DNA of 64,000 bases, taken from the NCBI RefSeq assembly GCF_900205965.1, contig NZ_OAOF01000017.1, forward strand, positions 62,001 through 126,000, written 5' to 3'. The first letter of the stretch is position 1. Each line of letters begins with the position of its first letter. The notes beneath the pieces were generated by a model, which made no database searches, was not told where the DNA came from, and saw nothing but the letters and a program-made list of their open reading frames with translations. The position numbers and the translations under genes were made by a program. Shown piece by piece: positions 24,872-34,426 of this stretch. The DNA is from Lacrimispora amygdalina. GTDB taxonomy: Bacteria > Bacillota > Clostridia > Lachnospirales > Lachnospiraceae.

Positions 24872-27307
24872 TTATTCCAGTGTTACGTTCACCTGATATT
24901 CTTTTTTGCCTTCCTGGAATGGGATTTCATTTCCCTCAATGGCAGTTCCATCTACCAGGAATGAGGATATTTTATTTCCGGATTTACCGTTTCTCACAAC
25001 GTGAATGTGATAGGTGGCCCCCCGGAACTTACGGATTGCAGAAAATTTTCCGATTGAGTCCGGAAGACATGGATTTACAATTAACCCATGAAAGCCGGGA
25101 CGTATTCCAAGAATGTACTGGGAGATACAGACAAAGGTCCAGGCTGCCGTACCAGTCAGCCAGCTGTTCTTTGCTTCTCCAAAGTTCACAGCATCCTTTC
25201 CGGCAATCATCTGGGAGTAGCAGTAAGGTTCCGTTTTGTGGATCTCGCTGATTTCCTCCGTATAAGACGGAGCAGTTTTTTTGTATACTTCAAATGCACG
25301 GTTGCCTCTGCCGATCATAGTTTCTGCTATGGAGATCCATGGATTATTGTGACAGAAAATACCTGCATTTTCTTTATAGCCCGGCGGATAGGAGGAGATT
25401 TCACCTAACTCCTTGTGGTAAGTCTGGTATGCAGGCTGGAGCAGAACGATTCCATAAGTGGTATCAAGTTTTTCCTTTACACTGTCCAGAGCTTTTTTTG
25501 CAAGACCTTCTTCGATTCCAATACCGCCCATAACACAAAAACCCTGGGGTTCAATAAAGATCTGACCTTCCCTGCATTCTTTTGAGCCTACTTTATTGCC
25601 GAAAGCGTCATAGGCCCGAAGGAACCAATCTCCATCCCAGCCAGATTTAAGGACAGCCTGATAAACCTCTTCTACTGAGGCTTCCGCTTCAGCGGCTTCT
25701 TTTTCCAGTCCGGTCAAACGACAGATTTGTGCGTATTCTTTTCCATATTTTACATACATTCCTGCGATCATCAGAGATTCTGCAACAGGTCCCTCGGATG
25801 GACCGGTCGTCTGAAAGGATTCCCCTGGCTCCATGGAAAAGCAGTTTAAATTCAGGCAGTCATTCCAGTCGGCACGTCCGATAAGAGGCAGACCGTGAGG
25901 GCCCAGGTGGGATTTTGTAAATCCGAATGAGCGCCTTAGATGTTCCATTAAGGTCTGGCTTTTGCCGGAATCGTTATCAAACGGGACATTTTCTTTTAAG
26001 ATGTCCCAGTCACCGGTTTCCCGTATGTATGCACTCACTCCTGCAATCAGCCAGAGAGGGTCATCATTGAAACCGCTTCCGATGTCCATATTGCCTCTTT
26101 TGGTAAGAGGCTGATATTGGTGATAGGCACTTCCGTCTTCAAACTGGGTAGAAGCAATATCGATGATACGCTCTCTTGCCCGTTCCGGTATCATGTGGAC
26201 AAAACCAAGTAAATCCTGGCAGGAATCTCTAAATCCCATACCCCGTCCTGTTCCAGACTCGTAGTAGGATGCGGAACGGGACATATTAAAGGTTACCATA
26301 CACTGATACTGGTTCCAGATATTCACCATACGTGCTGTTTTCTCTTCTTCCAGGGAAACGCTGTAGGTGGAAAGGAGATCGGTCCAGTATAGTTTCAGCT
26401 TTTCAAGAGCAGCCTCAATATCCGAAGCGGTACGGTATTTTTCCAGCACAGCATGGGAGGGAGCCTTGTTGATGACATTAGGAGCACTCCATTTTGACTC
26501 CAGAGCGTTCTCTGCATATCCAAGAATAAAGATAAAGGTTTTCTCCTCGCCGGGTTCTAAATGCAGCGTGATCCGGTGAGAGCCGATGGGCGACCAGCCG
26601 CTTGCCATGGAATTACCGGAAGAATTCTTTTCTACCATAGCCGGCTTCTGATTGGAGCCGTATACGCCTACAAACGTATTCCTGTCTGTATCAAAACCCT
26701 GAATATCTGCATTGACGGAATAGTAGGCATAGTGATTTCTTCTTTCCCTGTATTCCGTTTTATGATAGATTACGGAACCTTCGACCTCAACTTCACCGGT
26801 GTTGAAATTCCGCTGATAGTTAGTCATATCATCCATAGCATTCCAGAGGCAGAATTCCACGTAGGAATACAACGTGAAATCTTTGGAAGTGCTGCTTTCA
26901 TTCTTTAACGTTACCATATTAATTTCACAGGAATCTCCTAACGGTACAAAGGCTGTTACCTTTGCACATAAGTCATTTTTCCTGCCGGTGAAACGGGTCA
27001 CTCCAAGTCCGTGGCGGCATTCGTAAAAATCTAACGGAGTCTTAGAGGGCTGCCAGCCTGGATTCCAGACGGTCCCGTTTTCATTAATATAGTAGTAGTG
27101 TCCGTTGCTGTCCAGAGGAACATTATTATAACGGTACCTTGTCAGCCGGAGCATCTTGGCATCTTTGTAAAAGCTGTAACCCCCTCCGGTGTTGGAAACC
27201 AGCGAAAAGAAATTTTCGCTGCCCAGATAATTAATCCATGGCAGAGGAGTATCTGGGGCAGTAATTACATATTCTTTGTCCTGGTCATTAAAATATCCAT
27301 ATTTCAT
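24872..27307 (-). CDS. GH94 cellobiose/cellodextrin phosphorylase
   Basis: An 811-residue glycoside phosphorylase. I place the start at ATG 27307 (MKYGYFND) because AGGAAGGAG lies just ahead of it, inside a longer frame that begins at 27340. The N-terminal beta-sandwich is followed by the (alpha/alpha)6 barrel with GMGFRDSCQD (about 357-365), SGFNDDPLWL and GRADWNDCLNL; D483 of WND matches the general acid of GH94 enzymes. The WNDCLNLN form resembles clostridial cellobiose phosphorylase. No signal peptide, so it should act in the cytoplasm, releasing glucose-1-phosphate from imported cellobiose. It is divergent from the LacI-importer-GH1 operon. Confidence 0.88.
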   Translation of the reverse strand: MKYGYFNDQDKEYVITAPDTPLPWINYLGSENFFSLVSNTGGGYSFYKDAKMLRLTRYRYNNVPLDSNGHYYYINENGTVWNPGWQPSKTPLDFYECRHGLGVTRFTGRKNDLCAKVTAFVPLGDSCEINMVTLKNESSTSKDFTLYSYVEFCLWNAMDDMTNYQRNFNTGEVEVEGSVIYHKTEYRERRNHYAYYSVNADIQGFDTDRNTFVGVYGSNQKPAMVEKNSSGNSMASGWSPIGSHRITLHLEPGEEKTFIFILGYAENALESKWSAPNVINKAPSHAVLEKYRTASDIEAALEKLKLYWTDLLSTYSVSLEEEKTARMVNIWNQYQCMVTFNMSRSASYYESGTGRGMGFRDSCQDLLGFVHMIPERARERIIDIASTQFEDGSAYHQYQPLTKRGNMDIGSGFNDDPLWLIAGVSAYIRETGDWDILKENVPFDNDSGKSQTLMEHLRRSFGFTKSHLGPHGLPLIGRADWNDCLNLNCFSMEPGESFQTTGPSEGPVAESLMIAGMYVKYGKEYAQICRLTGLEKEAAEAEASVEEVYQAVLKSGWDGDWFLRAYDAFGNKVGSKECREGQIFIEPQGFCVMGGIGIEEGLAKKALDSVKEKLDTTYGIVLLQPAYQTYHKELGEISSYPPGYKENAGIFCHNNPWISIAETMIGRGNRAFEVYKKTAPSYTEEISEIHKTEPYCYSQMIAGKDAVNFGEAKNSWLTGTAAWTFVCISQYILGIRPGFHGLIVNPCLPDSIGKFSAIRKFRGATYHIHVVRNGKSGNKISSFLVDGTAIEGNEIPFQEGKKEYQVNVTLE

Positions 27308-27361
27308 AGTTGAATAACTCCTTCCTGTTGGATGACCCAAATCCCTAAAAACGACATTTTT

Positions 27362-27375
27362 CGAAAACGATTAAG
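27362..27375 (+). promoter_or_regulatory. Predicted LacI-type operator at the GH94 promoter
   Basis: CGAAAACGATTAAG, with a central CG as in LacI/CcpA-family sites, occurs here and again at 27579-27592. This copy lies just downstream of the predicted minus-strand start site for the GH94 gene. Confidence 0.65.
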
Positions 27376-27400
27376 AAAGATAATAGGGAGTTATACGGTC

Positions 27401-27429
27401 ATAATAGCGCGGGTTGAGAAAAAATACAA
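27401..27429 (-). promoter_or_regulatory. Predicted promoter of the GH94 gene
   Basis: On the minus strand, TTGTAT (27429-27424) and TATTAT (27406-27401) are 17 bases apart. The region 27430-27540 is A/T-rich and shows nothing else I can support. Confidence 0.5.
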
Positions 27430-27542
27430 GAGTAAATTTTGAAATAATAAAAAATAAAAACAGATCTCCAATTAATATATGTAAATATGCACAAAAACAT
27501 AAAACAAAATCTATATAAACTAGACAAAAAAGAAAATTAATG

Positions 27543-27571
27543 TTGATTTTTAATTAAGAAAGGGGTATAGT
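27543..27571 (+). promoter_or_regulatory. Predicted promoter of the lacI-importer-GH1 operon
   Basis: TTGATT at 27543-27548 and TATAGT at 27566-27571 are 17 bases apart. The operator copy at 27579-27592 would cover the start site. Confidence 0.6.
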
Positions 27572-27578
27572 GAAGGTA

Positions 27579-27592
27579 CGAAAACGATTAAG
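27579..27592 (+). promoter_or_regulatory. Predicted LacI-type operator at the lacI promoter
   Basis: The same 14 bases as at 27362-27375, located at the expected transcription start and 18 bases before the lacI start codon, consistent with autoregulation. Confidence 0.65.
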
Positions 27593-27609
27593 TTAAAAGG
27601 ATGAGACAT

Positions 27610-28629
27610 ATGATTTCTATGAAAGAACTGGCACAGCACTGCGGGGTATCTATTGCCACAGTGAGTAAGGCGCTTAATGATCAGAATGACATCGGGGAGA
27701 GCACTAAACTGAGGGTTAAGCAGGCAGCCGAGAAGCTGGGATATTATCCCAATGCTGCAGCAAGATCCTTAAAAACGAATAGAAGCTACAACATAGGGGT
27801 TCTATTTGTGGATGAGGCAAACAGCGGCCTGACCCATGAATACTTTGCCGCAGTTCTGGAAGGGTTTAAGGTTGAAGCGGAAAAGCAGGGATACGATATA
27901 ACATTTATTAACGGGCAGATCGGGAAGAAGAAAGTTTCCTATTATGATCACTGCAAATATCGGAATGTCGATGGAGTGGTGATTGCCTGTGTCCAATTTG
28001 ATAACCCTGAAGTGATCGATCTTTTAAACGGGGACATACCTGTTGTAACCATCGACCATATCAATGAAAATTGCTCTTCTGTATTATCCGATAACGTAAA
28101 GGGTATCCAGAGCCTGATGGAATATATTTATGAAAAAGGGCATAGAAAAATTGCCTACATACACGGGCAGGCGAGCAGCACCGTAACAAAGGCGAGACTT
28201 ACCAGTTTTTATCGCTTTCTGGAAAGTAAAGAGCTTTCGGTACCTGATGAATATGTGCTGGAAGCTGATTATCTGGATGTCAGTCAGGCTATGACATGTA
28301 CCAGTGAACTGTTAGACCAAAAGGACCCGCCAACCTGTATTATATATCCGGATGATACAGCATTAATTGGTGGTCTCAATGAAATCCGGATGAGGAATTT
28401 AAGGGTTCCTGATGATATTTCTATTGCCGGTTACGACGGCAGCAAGTTATCACAGATATTGAACCCAAGGCTTACTACCATTCGCCAGAATACAGCAGCA
28501 ATTGGTATGCAGGCCGCCAAAAAATTGATAAGCACAATCGAAAAACCCAAGACGACTTTCACAGAACAGATCATTGTGGAAGGCGAACTGATTACAGGCG
28601 AATCGGTTGGTAATGCTAATATTTCATGA
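27610..28629 (+). CDS. LacI-family transcriptional regulator of the glucoside locus
   Basis: A 339-residue regulator. ATG 27610 is preferred over 27601 because AAAAGG directly abuts the latter. The helix-turn-helix reads MKELAQHCGVSIATVSKALN with the hinge YYPNAAARSLK; the periplasmic-binding-like domain runs to the end. Two identical operator motifs flank the divergent promoters, so it likely controls both the GH94 gene and its own operon, with a glucoside or sugar phosphate as effector. It is followed by the binding-protein gene after 28 bases. Confidence 0.87.
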   Translation: MISMKELAQHCGVSIATVSKALNDQNDIGESTKLRVKQAAEKLGYYPNAAARSLKTNRSYNIGVLFVDEANSGLTHEYFAAVLEGFKVEAEKQGYDITFINGQIGKKKVSYYDHCKYRNVDGVVIACVQFDNPEVIDLLNGDIPVVTIDHINENCSSVLSDNVKGIQSLMEYIYEKGHRKIAYIHGQASSTVTKARLTSFYRFLESKELSVPDEYVLEADYLDVSQAMTCTSELLDQKDPPTCIIYPDDTALIGGLNEIRMRNLRVPDDISIAGYDGSKLSQILNPRLTTIRQNTAAIGMQAAKKLISTIEKPKTTFTEQIIVEGELITGESVGNANIS

Positions 28630-28657
28630 TAGTAATATCAGAAAAGGAGAGGGAAAT

Positions 28658-30079
28658 ATGAAGAAGAAATTTGTAAGCGGTTTATTATGCGCGGTGATGG
28701 CGGCTTCATTGGTTGCCGGCTGCTCCTCAAAGAGCGCGCCAAGCGAAAGCGGAAGCAAAGCAGAGGAAACGACAACTGCAAAAGAAGCAGAAGCAACAAC
28801 GCAAGCATCCAAGGATGCAGGCAGTGAAGAAGGAAAGGTCATCAATATCTATTGCTGGAATGATGAGTTTAAGGCGAGATATGAAGATTATTATGCTTCC
28901 AAACTTCCGGCGGGTTATAAGGTTAATTTTGTGACAACACCAAGCGAAAATAACGCTTACCAGAATGCTCTTGATGAAGCACTGTTAAACCAGAACGATG
29001 CCAAGGCTGATGATAAAGTCGATATGTTCCTGGTTGAAGCAGATTATATTCTGAAATATGTAAATTCCGATTACACACTAGATTTAAAGGATATTGGTAT
29101 TACAGATCAGGATATGTCAAAGCAGTATGATTACACTAAAGTAATCGCACAGGATACAAATAAGGCACAAAAGGGTATTTCCTGGCAGGGCTGTCCCGGA
29201 CTTTATATCTATCGCCGTTCCATTGCAAAGGATGTATTGGGAACAGATGATCCGGCAGAAGTTCAAAAGGCAATCAATGATTGGGATACCTTTGATAAAA
29301 CTGCAGCAAAGATGAAAGAAAAAGGTTACTATATGCTTTCCGGTTATGACGATTCTTATCGTACATTCTCAAATAATGTATCTGCTCCATGGGTAGATGG
29401 AAAGAAAGTAGTGATCGATCCTAATCTGGATAAGTGGGTAGAGCAGACCAAGAAATATACAGACAATGGCTACAATCAGAAGACCACTCTCTGGGCAGCT
29501 GAATGGGCATCCGGACAGGGTCCTGAAGGAAAAGTATTCGGTTATTTCATGCCTGCATGGGGTGTAGACTTCGTTCTTGCTAAAAACTCTCTTGCAAAAG
29601 CAGAAGCTGACGGCGGAAAACAGGAACCAGGAAATGGCGTTTACGGTGACTGGGCAGCAACCATCGGACCAGAATCCTACAACTGGGGCGGTACCTGGCT
29701 GTGTGCAGCAAATGGAACCGACAATCCTGATATCGTGGCAGACATCATGAAAACAATCTGCTGTGACGATGCAACCATGAAGAAAATAGTAGAAGAGAAG
29801 AATGACTTCGTAAATAACAAGACAGTTATGGAAGCACTTGCAAAGAGTGATTATAAATCAGCATTCCTTGGCGGACAGAATCCTCTTCAGATGTACTGCG
29901 ATGCTGCAGAAAAGATCGATATGAGCAAGATTTCACCTTACGATCAGGGTCTGAATGAAAGCTTCCAGAATGCAATGCATGATTATTTTAACGGTACAGT
30001 TGATAAAGACACAGCACTTAAGAATTTCTACACTTCTCTGCAAGAGAAATATCCGGAATTAGAAGTAAACCAGCAGTAA
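28658..30079 (+). CDS. Sugar ABC transporter substrate-binding lipoprotein
   Basis: A 473-residue family 1 solute-binding protein. It starts at ATG 28658 behind AAAAGGAGAGGG and has a lipobox SLVAGC (Cys at residue 22), followed by a Ser/Thr/Glu-rich linker to about residue 58. The mature domain begins INIYCWNDEF. Aromatic residues such as those in PAWGVDF and NWGGTW are typical of sugar binding. It should bind beta-glucosides or cellodextrins outside the cell for the two permeases encoded downstream. No ATPase is in the locus, so a shared MsmK-type ATPase elsewhere is presumably used. Confidence 0.85.
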   Translation: MKKKFVSGLLCAVMAASLVAGCSSKSAPSESGSKAEETTTAKEAEATTQASKDAGSEEGKVINIYCWNDEFKARYEDYYASKLPAGYKVNFVTTPSENNAYQNALDEALLNQNDAKADDKVDMFLVEADYILKYVNSDYTLDLKDIGITDQDMSKQYDYTKVIAQDTNKAQKGISWQGCPGLYIYRRSIAKDVLGTDDPAEVQKAINDWDTFDKTAAKMKEKGYYMLSGYDDSYRTFSNNVSAPWVDGKKVVIDPNLDKWVEQTKKYTDNGYNQKTTLWAAEWASGQGPEGKVFGYFMPAWGVDFVLAKNSLAKAEADGGKQEPGNGVYGDWAATIGPESYNWGGTWLCAANGTDNPDIVADIMKTICCDDATMKKIVEEKNDFVNNKTVMEALAKSDYKSAFLGGQNPLQMYCDAAEKIDMSKISPYDQGLNESFQNAMHDYFNGTVDKDTALKNFYTSLQEKYPELEVNQQ

Positions 30080-30080
30080 A

Positions 30081-30109
30081 ATACAGGGCGGGATTTTCCC
30101 GCCCTGTAT
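30081..30109 (+). other. Intercistronic hairpin between binding-protein and permease genes
   Basis: A perfect 13-bp stem (30081-30093 with 30097-30109) and a TTT loop with no T run. Such hairpins commonly stabilise the binding-protein message or partly terminate, giving more binding protein than permease. Confidence 0.7.
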
Positions 30110-30128
30110 GAAAACAGGAGGCTTCATC

Positions 30129-31064
30129 ATGGTAAGAGAAAAAAAGGCAAAAGCCAGAAAAAAAATCAGCTATTCAAAATGGGGATATATTTTTTTGATA
30201 CCTTTTTTTGTTACATATTTGGTATTTTCATTTATCCCTCTTGTATCTACCTTTTATAACAGTATGTTTGAAAATTACCGTTCAGGGTTAACCCAAATAG
30301 GCCCTAATTTCGTTGGATTTGATAATTACATCGCCATTTTTCAGAGTGATCTTCTGAAATACTTAGGCAATACCATGATTCTCTGGATTATCGGCTTTAT
30401 TCCCCAGATTATTATTTCCCTGATTCTGGCGGTCTGGTTTGCTGATTTTCGAATGAGGCTGAGGGGAAGTACTTTCTTCAAAACGATTATTTACCTTCCT
30501 AATGTGATTATGGCAGCATCTTTTGCCATGCTGTTTTTTGCCCTGTTTTCAGATGACGGTCCAATGAACAATCTTATTATAAGAATGGGGCTGGCTGACA
30601 GTCCAATCCGTTTTCTCACAACAGTATGGGGAACCAGGGGACTGGTCGGTTTTATGAATTTTATGATGTGGTTTGGCAATACCACCATTTTACTCATGGC
30701 CGCTATTTTAGGTGTCGATTCTGCTTTATTTGAAGCGGCAGCCATTGATGGTGCCAGGTCTCTTCAGATTTTCACGAAGATTACAATGCCAACCATTAAA
30801 CCCATATTTATTTATGTACTCATTACTTCACTCATCGGCGGATTACAGATGTTTGATGTTCCTCAGGTGCTTACCAATGGAAAAGGAACACCGGACAGGG
30901 CAAGCATGACGCTGATTATGTTTTTGAATAATCATTTATACAGCAAAAACTATGGTATGGCAGGAGCATTATCTGTAATTCTGTTTATTATTACGGCAGC
31001 ACTTAGCCTCGTGGTATTTTTCATTCTTACAGGTGCTGGTAAAAAGAAAGGAGGAGCAAGATAA
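30129..31064 (+). CDS. Sugar ABC transporter permease (MalF/UgpA type)
   Basis: A 311-residue permease. ATG 30129 follows ACAGGAGG; an in-frame ATG at 30108 lies in the hairpin. The first helix is about residues 19-43. The EAA loop reads EAAAIDGARSLQIFTKITMP (about 204-223), with the exact EAA...G pattern. It pairs with the next permease, whose ATG overlaps its stop, to import a beta-glucoside. Confidence 0.88.
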   Translation: MVREKKAKARKKISYSKWGYIFLIPFFVTYLVFSFIPLVSTFYNSMFENYRSGLTQIGPNFVGFDNYIAIFQSDLLKYLGNTMILWIIGFIPQIIISLILAVWFADFRMRLRGSTFFKTIIYLPNVIMAASFAMLFFALFSDDGPMNNLIIRMGLADSPIRFLTTVWGTRGLVGFMNFMMWFGNTTILLMAAILGVDSALFEAAAIDGARSLQIFTKITMPTIKPIFIYVLITSLIGGLQMFDVPQVLTNGKGTPDRASMTLIMFLNNHLYSKNYGMAGALSVILFIITAALSLVVFFILTGAGKKKGGAR

Positions 31065-31903
31065 TGGGAAAAGCAATGAATCTAAAAAAGGCAGTTGCAT
31101 ATATCGCACTGTCACTGTTATCATTTCTATGCCTATTCTTCTTTTATTGCCTGATCATCAATGCGACCAGATCCCATCCGGAGATTTCAAAGGGATTCTC
31201 GTTTCTGCCAGGCAAATCATTTGGTCCTAACTTATATAATGTACTTCACAACGAGAATCTGCCTGTTGTCCATGGCATATTAAACAGCCTGTTTATCGCC
31301 ATTGGTTCTGCTGCTTTGTCAGTATATGTATCTGCACTTACAGCATACGCAATTCACGCCTATGACTTTAAGTTCAGAAATGCAGTTTACCTTTTTATCA
31401 TACTGATTATGATGATCCCGACACAGGTTACAACCCTTGGCTTTTTAAGCCTGATTGGTAAGATGGGACTGATGGACAGCTTTATCCCTCTGATTCTTCC
31501 TTCCATGGCAGCTCCTGTTGTTTTCTATTTTATGGTTTCCTATTTTGAGAGCAATCTGCCCCTGGAGATAGTGGAGTCAGCCAGAATTGATGGATCTAAT
31601 GAATTTTATACCTTTAATTTCATTGTAATTCCTATCGTAAAGCCGGCTTTGGCTGTGCAGGGTATCTTTGCATTTGTAGCTTCCTGGAACAATTATTTTG
31701 TTCCCTCCCTTGTTTTAAAATCCAATGCAAAGAAAACACTTCCAATATTAATTGCCCAGCTGCGTAGCGCGGATTTTTTGAAATTTGATATGGGCCAGGT
31801 TTATATGCTGATCACAATTGCCATAGTTCCGGTAGCAATTATTTATTTATGTCTGTCAAGATTTATTATTGGCGGAGTGACGGCAGGAAGTGTGAAAGGA
31901 TAA
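31064..31903 (+). CDS. Sugar ABC transporter permease (MalG/UgpE type)
   Basis: A 279-residue permease starting at ATG 31064 with AAAGGAGG upstream. The EAA-type loop is ESARIDGSNEFYTFNFIVIP (about 174-193), and the C-terminus RFIIGGVTAGSVKG is the classic MalG-type ending. It completes the importer core encoded with the binding protein and the MalF-type permease. The GH1 gene starts six bases downstream. Confidence 0.88.
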   Translation: MGKAMNLKKAVAYIALSLLSFLCLFFFYCLIINATRSHPEISKGFSFLPGKSFGPNLYNVLHNENLPVVHGILNSLFIAIGSAALSVYVSALTAYAIHAYDFKFRNAVYLFIILIMMIPTQVTTLGFLSLIGKMGLMDSFIPLILPSMAAPVVFYFMVSYFESNLPLEIVESARIDGSNEFYTFNFIVIPIVKPALAVQGIFAFVASWNNYFVPSLVLKSNAKKTLPILIAQLRSADFLKFDMGQVYMLITIAIVPVAIIYLCLSRFIIGGVTAGSVKG

Positions 31904-31909
31904 ATCAGA

Positions 31910-33253
31910 ATGGACTGGAAAAAAGATTTTATATGGGGAACGGCTACCTCTTCCTATCAGATAGAAGGGGCGGCCTATGAGGATGGAAAGGGACTGTCTG
32001 TATGGGATGTCTTTACGAGAGAGAAAGGCAGGATATATGAGGACCATACAGGAGAAGTGGCTTGCAATCATTATCATCGCATGAAAGAGGATGTTGCTCT
32101 GCTTGCAGAGCTTGGCGTAGGCGCTTACCGGTTTTCTATCTCTTGGCCAAGAATTATTCCGCATGGAACAGGTGAGGTGAATGAAAAGGGTCTTAAGTTC
32201 TATTCCGATCTTGTGGATGAACTGCTGCGGCATCAGATTACCCCATATGTAACCTTATATCATTGGGATTATCCCAATGAGCTGGAGATGCAGGGCGGTT
32301 GGTTAAATCCCAGCAGTCCTGAGTGGTTTGCATCGTATACAGAGGTTGTGGCGAATGCATTTGGGGACAGAGTAAAGAATTATTTCACTTTTAATGAGCC
32401 CCAGATATTTACCTGGCTGGGATATGATGATTGCACCCATGCTCCAGGAATCAAATATCCGGTGGGCAGAATTCTTGCCATGAGCCGCAATATTGCACTG
32501 GCTCATGGAATGTCGGTGATAAAATTGCGGGAACTGGTACCGGACTGCCGGGTAGGATATGCACCTACCTGCGGCAATGCGTACTGGCCGGTGGAAGAAA
32601 CAGATATACTGGCAGCGAAGGCGAAGGAACTGCAGAATACATTTGGATCCGATGACTGGATTCGTTCTTCTGCATTCTGGAATGAGCTGTTTCTAAAGGG
32701 CAGGTTTCATGAGAAGTGCCGGGATCTCTTTGGCACGGATTTACCGGAACTGACGGATAAGGAGCGGCTGCTGATAGGCCAGCCCCTTGATTTTTGCGGG
32801 ATGAATATCTATCAGGGCACATCCGTAAGCCTTTCAGATACCGGGGAGCTGGTTCTTGGAAAGCTTCCGGCGGGGCATGGAAAGACTGGAATGGGCTGGC
32901 CCATTACTCCAAAGGCCATGTACTGGGCGGTGAAAAATTTTTATGATACTTACCATCTGCCTTTGTATATTACGGAAAACGGCATGTCTGCCCTGGATGT
33001 CATATCATTAGACGGGAAAGTACATGATCCATGCAGAATTGATTACCTGGCACGGCATCTGTCTGAACTGAAGCGCGCAGTATCAGACGGGGCAGAGGTG
33101 GAAGGGTACTTTATATGGAGCTTTCTGGATAACTTTGAATGGGCTAAGGGCTACGACGACCGGTTTGGTATTGTATATGTAGATTATGAAACCCAGAGAA
33201 GAATACCGAAAGACAGTTTTTACTGGTATCAGCATGTAATTAAATCAGAATAA
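31910..33253 (+). CDS. GH1 beta-glucosidase / 6-phospho-beta-glucosidase family enzyme
   Basis: A 447-residue GH1 enzyme. The acid/base is E163 in TFNEP and the nucleophile E356 in YITENG. N-terminal FIWGTATSSYQIEGA and C-terminal EGYFIWSFLDNFEWAKGY are family hallmarks. No signal peptide is present, so it hydrolyses imported glucosides in the cytoplasm. An ABC importer rather than a PTS is encoded beside it, which favours an unphosphorylated substrate. It is the last gene before the terminator at 33261-33305. Confidence 0.9.
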   Translation: MDWKKDFIWGTATSSYQIEGAAYEDGKGLSVWDVFTREKGRIYEDHTGEVACNHYHRMKEDVALLAELGVGAYRFSISWPRIIPHGTGEVNEKGLKFYSDLVDELLRHQITPYVTLYHWDYPNELEMQGGWLNPSSPEWFASYTEVVANAFGDRVKNYFTFNEPQIFTWLGYDDCTHAPGIKYPVGRILAMSRNIALAHGMSVIKLRELVPDCRVGYAPTCGNAYWPVEETDILAAKAKELQNTFGSDDWIRSSAFWNELFLKGRFHEKCRDLFGTDLPELTDKERLLIGQPLDFCGMNIYQGTSVSLSDTGELVLGKLPAGHGKTGMGWPITPKAMYWAVKNFYDTYHLPLYITENGMSALDVISLDGKVHDPCRIDYLARHLSELKRAVSDGAEVEGYFIWSFLDNFEWAKGYDDRFGIVYVDYETQRRIPKDSFYWYQHVIKSE

Positions 33254-33260
33254 TATAGAA

Positions 33261-33305
33261 AAAAAGCAGTTCGGATCCGGTTGGTTAGGATCTGAACTGC
33301 TTTTT
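33261..33305. terminator. Bidirectional terminator after the GH1 gene
   Basis: Arms 33261-33278 and 33288-33305 form a long stem with one mismatch or G-T pair, running from AAAAA to TTTTT, between two converging genes. Confidence 0.85.
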
Positions 33306-33306
33306 C

Positions 33307-34320
33307 TTACCCCAGAGGAGTTGTTTTTCTGGTTACTTCATCATACTGGAATCCAACGCTGTTGTCACTGCAATCGTATAAATAAGTGGCAATATAGGTC
33401 AGTGTACTGTCTGGAAGCCGTTTGTAAGTCCGTACCGTGTAGTAGTCTTTTCCGTCGATCTTGGATATTCCGGGAGAGGCTATGAACTGGTAGGAATCCG
33501 CGCTTTCGGAAAGTTTTAGCTTTTCCTGGCCCTGGGAACGGACAGTATTCTCAGCCTGCTCAATGGTGGTTTCCGTTTTCGGCTGTTTTTGTATGTCTGA
33601 AATCACCTGTTTCTGTTGATTCCACTGATTTTTAAAATAATCATTCCATGATTCATTGCCTTTGCCTGCCGTAACAGTCACACTGTTGCCTGAGGATTCC
33701 AGCGTGATGGAAAGATAGGACTTTGAATCGTTTGATGGACCGGAAAGCTGGTAAAATTCAGCATTTTCGCTTTTGGTTTCGCTCTCCGTACTTGCAGCTG
33801 CTATGCTTTCGGCTGTAACATCAATAAAGCTCTTCTTTGTCTCCAGGTAATCCTTATAGCTTTTTAAATCTTCAGAAGCGTTGTCTAAATTCACGTATTT
33901 GTATGTATCTTTTGGTTCAACCTCTGCAGTTGCGTCGCCTTGCGCAGTTGTACTGCTTTTTACATCTGCAGCAGATTTCGCTGCACTTTCCGCAACAGGC
34001 TCCTGTTTTTCAAAGGTACGTTTGCCCACGATGGCAGTGAAAGAGGAAATATCTTCGTTCTTTGAAAAATAGTATTCTGGTGCTTCGGGCACCTTCTCCT
34101 TTGCGGGAGCCTTGTGCCTCATGGATATTAAAATAACCGCCTGTGCTGCTCCGATAATAATAATAAAAAGAGCTGCAACCAGTAATACAAGTACTCTTTT
34201 GTTCTTCGGCAGTAAACTCTTTTTCCTGGTTTCTTTCGGCTTTTTCGCTTTCCCCTTTACAGCCTTCTGGGGTTTTTGTTTGGTCTTTGTTTTTTTTATG
34301 TTTGTTTTCTTTGTAGGCAT
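33307..34320 (-). CDS. Membrane-anchored protein of unknown function
   Basis: A 337-residue protein. Start at ATG 34320 (MPTKKTNIKK), eight bases after AAGGA; an in-frame ATG at 34329 is too close to that site. Residues about 1-42 are very rich in lysine, a single membrane helix spans about 43-67, and the rest is an extracellular Ser/Thr/Glu-rich region ending in a compact domain with DGKDYYTVRTYKRLPDSTLTY. No family is recognised. It is a bitopic protein with the bulk outside; a role at the cell surface is inferred only from topology. Confidence 0.65.
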   Translation of the reverse strand: MPTKKTNIKKTKTKQKPQKAVKGKAKKPKETRKKSLLPKNKRVLVLLVAALFIIIIGAAQAVILISMRHKAPAKEKVPEAPEYYFSKNEDISSFTAIVGKRTFEKQEPVAESAAKSAADVKSSTTAQGDATAEVEPKDTYKYVNLDNASEDLKSYKDYLETKKSFIDVTAESIAAASTESETKSENAEFYQLSGPSNDSKSYLSITLESSGNSVTVTAGKGNESWNDYFKNQWNQQKQVISDIQKQPKTETTIEQAENTVRSQGQEKLKLSESADSYQFIASPGISKIDGKDYYTVRTYKRLPDSTLTYIATYLYDCSDNSVGFQYDEVTRKTTPLG

Positions 34321-34426
34321 AATGGTCATCCTTATGTAATTTGGTATTGCAGTTACAAAACATTACTATTCATATATCGGATAAAGAGGATTGAAACATA
34401 AGGATTGTCTTATATTTATCACGCGG

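Noticed and set aside
26561..26908. 115-residue plus-strand frame opposite GH94
   Set aside because: Lies within conserved GH94 coding sequence on the other strand; no binding site or homologous pattern.
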